64,000 bases of DNA from Serinus canaria (lineage: Eukaryota; Chordata; Aves; Passeriformes; Fringillidae). The stretch is from positions 125,027,374-125,091,373 of the forward strand of contig NC_066315.1 of the NCBI RefSeq assembly GCF_022539315.1, written 5' to 3'. Below, one piece after another: positions 62,901 to 64,000 of this stretch (position 1 is the stretch's first letter; each line of letters opens with the position of its first letter). The notes beneath the pieces were generated by a model. It did no database searches, was not told where the DNA came from, and saw nothing but the letters and a program-made list of their open reading frames with translations. The translations under genes and the position numbers were made by a program.

Positions 62901-64000
62901 GTCTTCTCTGTGGTAATGTTAGAGAAAGTTTAAAAGGTACATTTTAAGTATAACAAAACCAATCCATGTTATGATATTGACAACACAAAATGTAATTGAA
63001 GAGATTAAAAAGGCATAAATTTCTTCTGCTCTCTTTCTGGCTTTGGTGTATTTTTATTGTTTGGTTATTTTGCCACTGTTTTAAAATGACATCTCTGTCA
63101 GAGACCTTTCTCCAAGCAACATTTAAGGACCCACTCTGTCATCCTAATCACAATAATTTCTGTCCCTCTAAGTATCTTGAAACAGTGTGCTAGAATTGTG
63201 CATGCAGTTCCAGGGTAAAAAATAGGAATAAAAGTATCAAAACTCCTTTGAATTCTCTTTATGTTAGCCTTTGATGCTTCCAGACACTGTGAGTAAGGAA
63301 TCCTCCTATATTTCATATTTTGGCAATATGAAAGAGGAGGCTGAGAAGAACACTACCTTGGGTCTTACATACTTCTGTCACTTTATGACACAACATTAAA
63401 TTTATTTGAATGAGGGGTGTAACATGTACATGTCTGTCTAAAACAAATGGGAAAAGACATGGAAGGCAGCAAATTCTAAAGCATTAGACATTTTTATAGC
63501 TAATGAATTTACTCTATTAAACTAGGATATATAATCTATTACATTAGAAAAGATAAACACAGCTGCTTTATAAAAAAAATAAAATTCTTCTAATCCACAT
63601 TAATCAGTTACAAAACCAAGCCATGTTGCTTAAAAGTAGATAGAAATGTTTATTCCCCCTCAGAGTTTTCTTGAACAATTTCCTCCAAAGTTTTTGGCAG
63701 AGAAGACACATAAACTCACACAGGCACATAATAAGCTCTAGTGCAGTAGATTCTGTGCTGTTGTGATTCCTTGTGAATGGCATGAGGAGATCTCAATAGA
63801 CTGGCTGTGTTGTTAAGGCTGGAGATACCTTTAGCTGCTGACATCACAGTCCTGCAGTTTCACCCTCTCACTGAAGCCGTGTGTACAGCTGTTTTTCAAG
63901 CAGAGAGTGCTATCACTCAGTGCATGTTATAGCCTGTTAAAGGCCTACACTGTTAGCAATTCTTGACTTACAATGTCTCCTTCTATCCTTCCACAGCAAG
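59997..64000. other. Unique non-coding stretch
   Basis: 60900-61480 is somewhat GC-richer with overlapping frames on both strands, none recognisable. An A-rich block lies at 60690-60712, and a 22-bp-period repeat lies at 62375-62409. No gene was recognised. Confidence 0.45.
62375..62409. repeat. 13-bp direct repeat, 22-bp period
   Basis: CCCTCTAACTTCC occurs at 62375-62387 and 62397-62409. Confidence 0.85.

Overview
This window looks like non-coding DNA from a bird nuclear genome, either a gene desert or the interior of a very large intron. It is AT-rich and CpG-poor, has no recognisable protein-coding exon, and its only recognisable interspersed repeats are CR1 LINE fragments of the avian type. 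There are no Alu or L1 elements, no bacterial-style genes and no structured RNA gene that I could recognise. The species cannot be determined from the sequence alone.

Layout. 1-4369: unique sequence with a poly-T run and a striking inverted-plus-direct repeat cluster (1928-2008). 4370-4965: a decayed minus-strand CR1 containing an unrelated 19-bp-arm hairpin (4609-4678). 4966-23814: unique AT-rich DNA with a few short tandem duplications and exon-like splice-bounded segments; the best is 6109-6267, followed by a small CpG/CRE-like cluster. 23815-26277: the main mobile element, a 2.46-kb plus-strand CR1 ORF2 remnant running from the end of the endonuclease domain through the reverse transcriptase to the C-terminus, but lacking its 3' tail. 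33369-33777: a second, older plus-strand CR1 3' end. 34495-34606, 44055-44136 and 59498-59996: microsatellites of (ATAC)n/(AT)n/(CA)n, (AAT)n and (CCTT)n type. 41180-41228 and 54199-54425: two more minus-strand CR1 3' ends. 46490-46765: a TAAT-rich block that resembles a vertebrate conserved enhancer.

No genes act together here. The longest open frame in the window (59378-60067) is a by-product of the CCTT repeat, and the other long frames outside CR1 are about what chance predicts in 64 kb. The items most worth checking are the self-complementary cluster at 1928-2008, the hairpin inside the old CR1, the CR1 that kept its 5' part but lost its 3' end, the opposed GGAA/CCTT tracts near 59 kb, the candidate 159-bp phase-symmetric exon at 6109-6267, and the homeodomain-site-rich block at 46.5-46.8 kb. 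I found no convincing new biological system.
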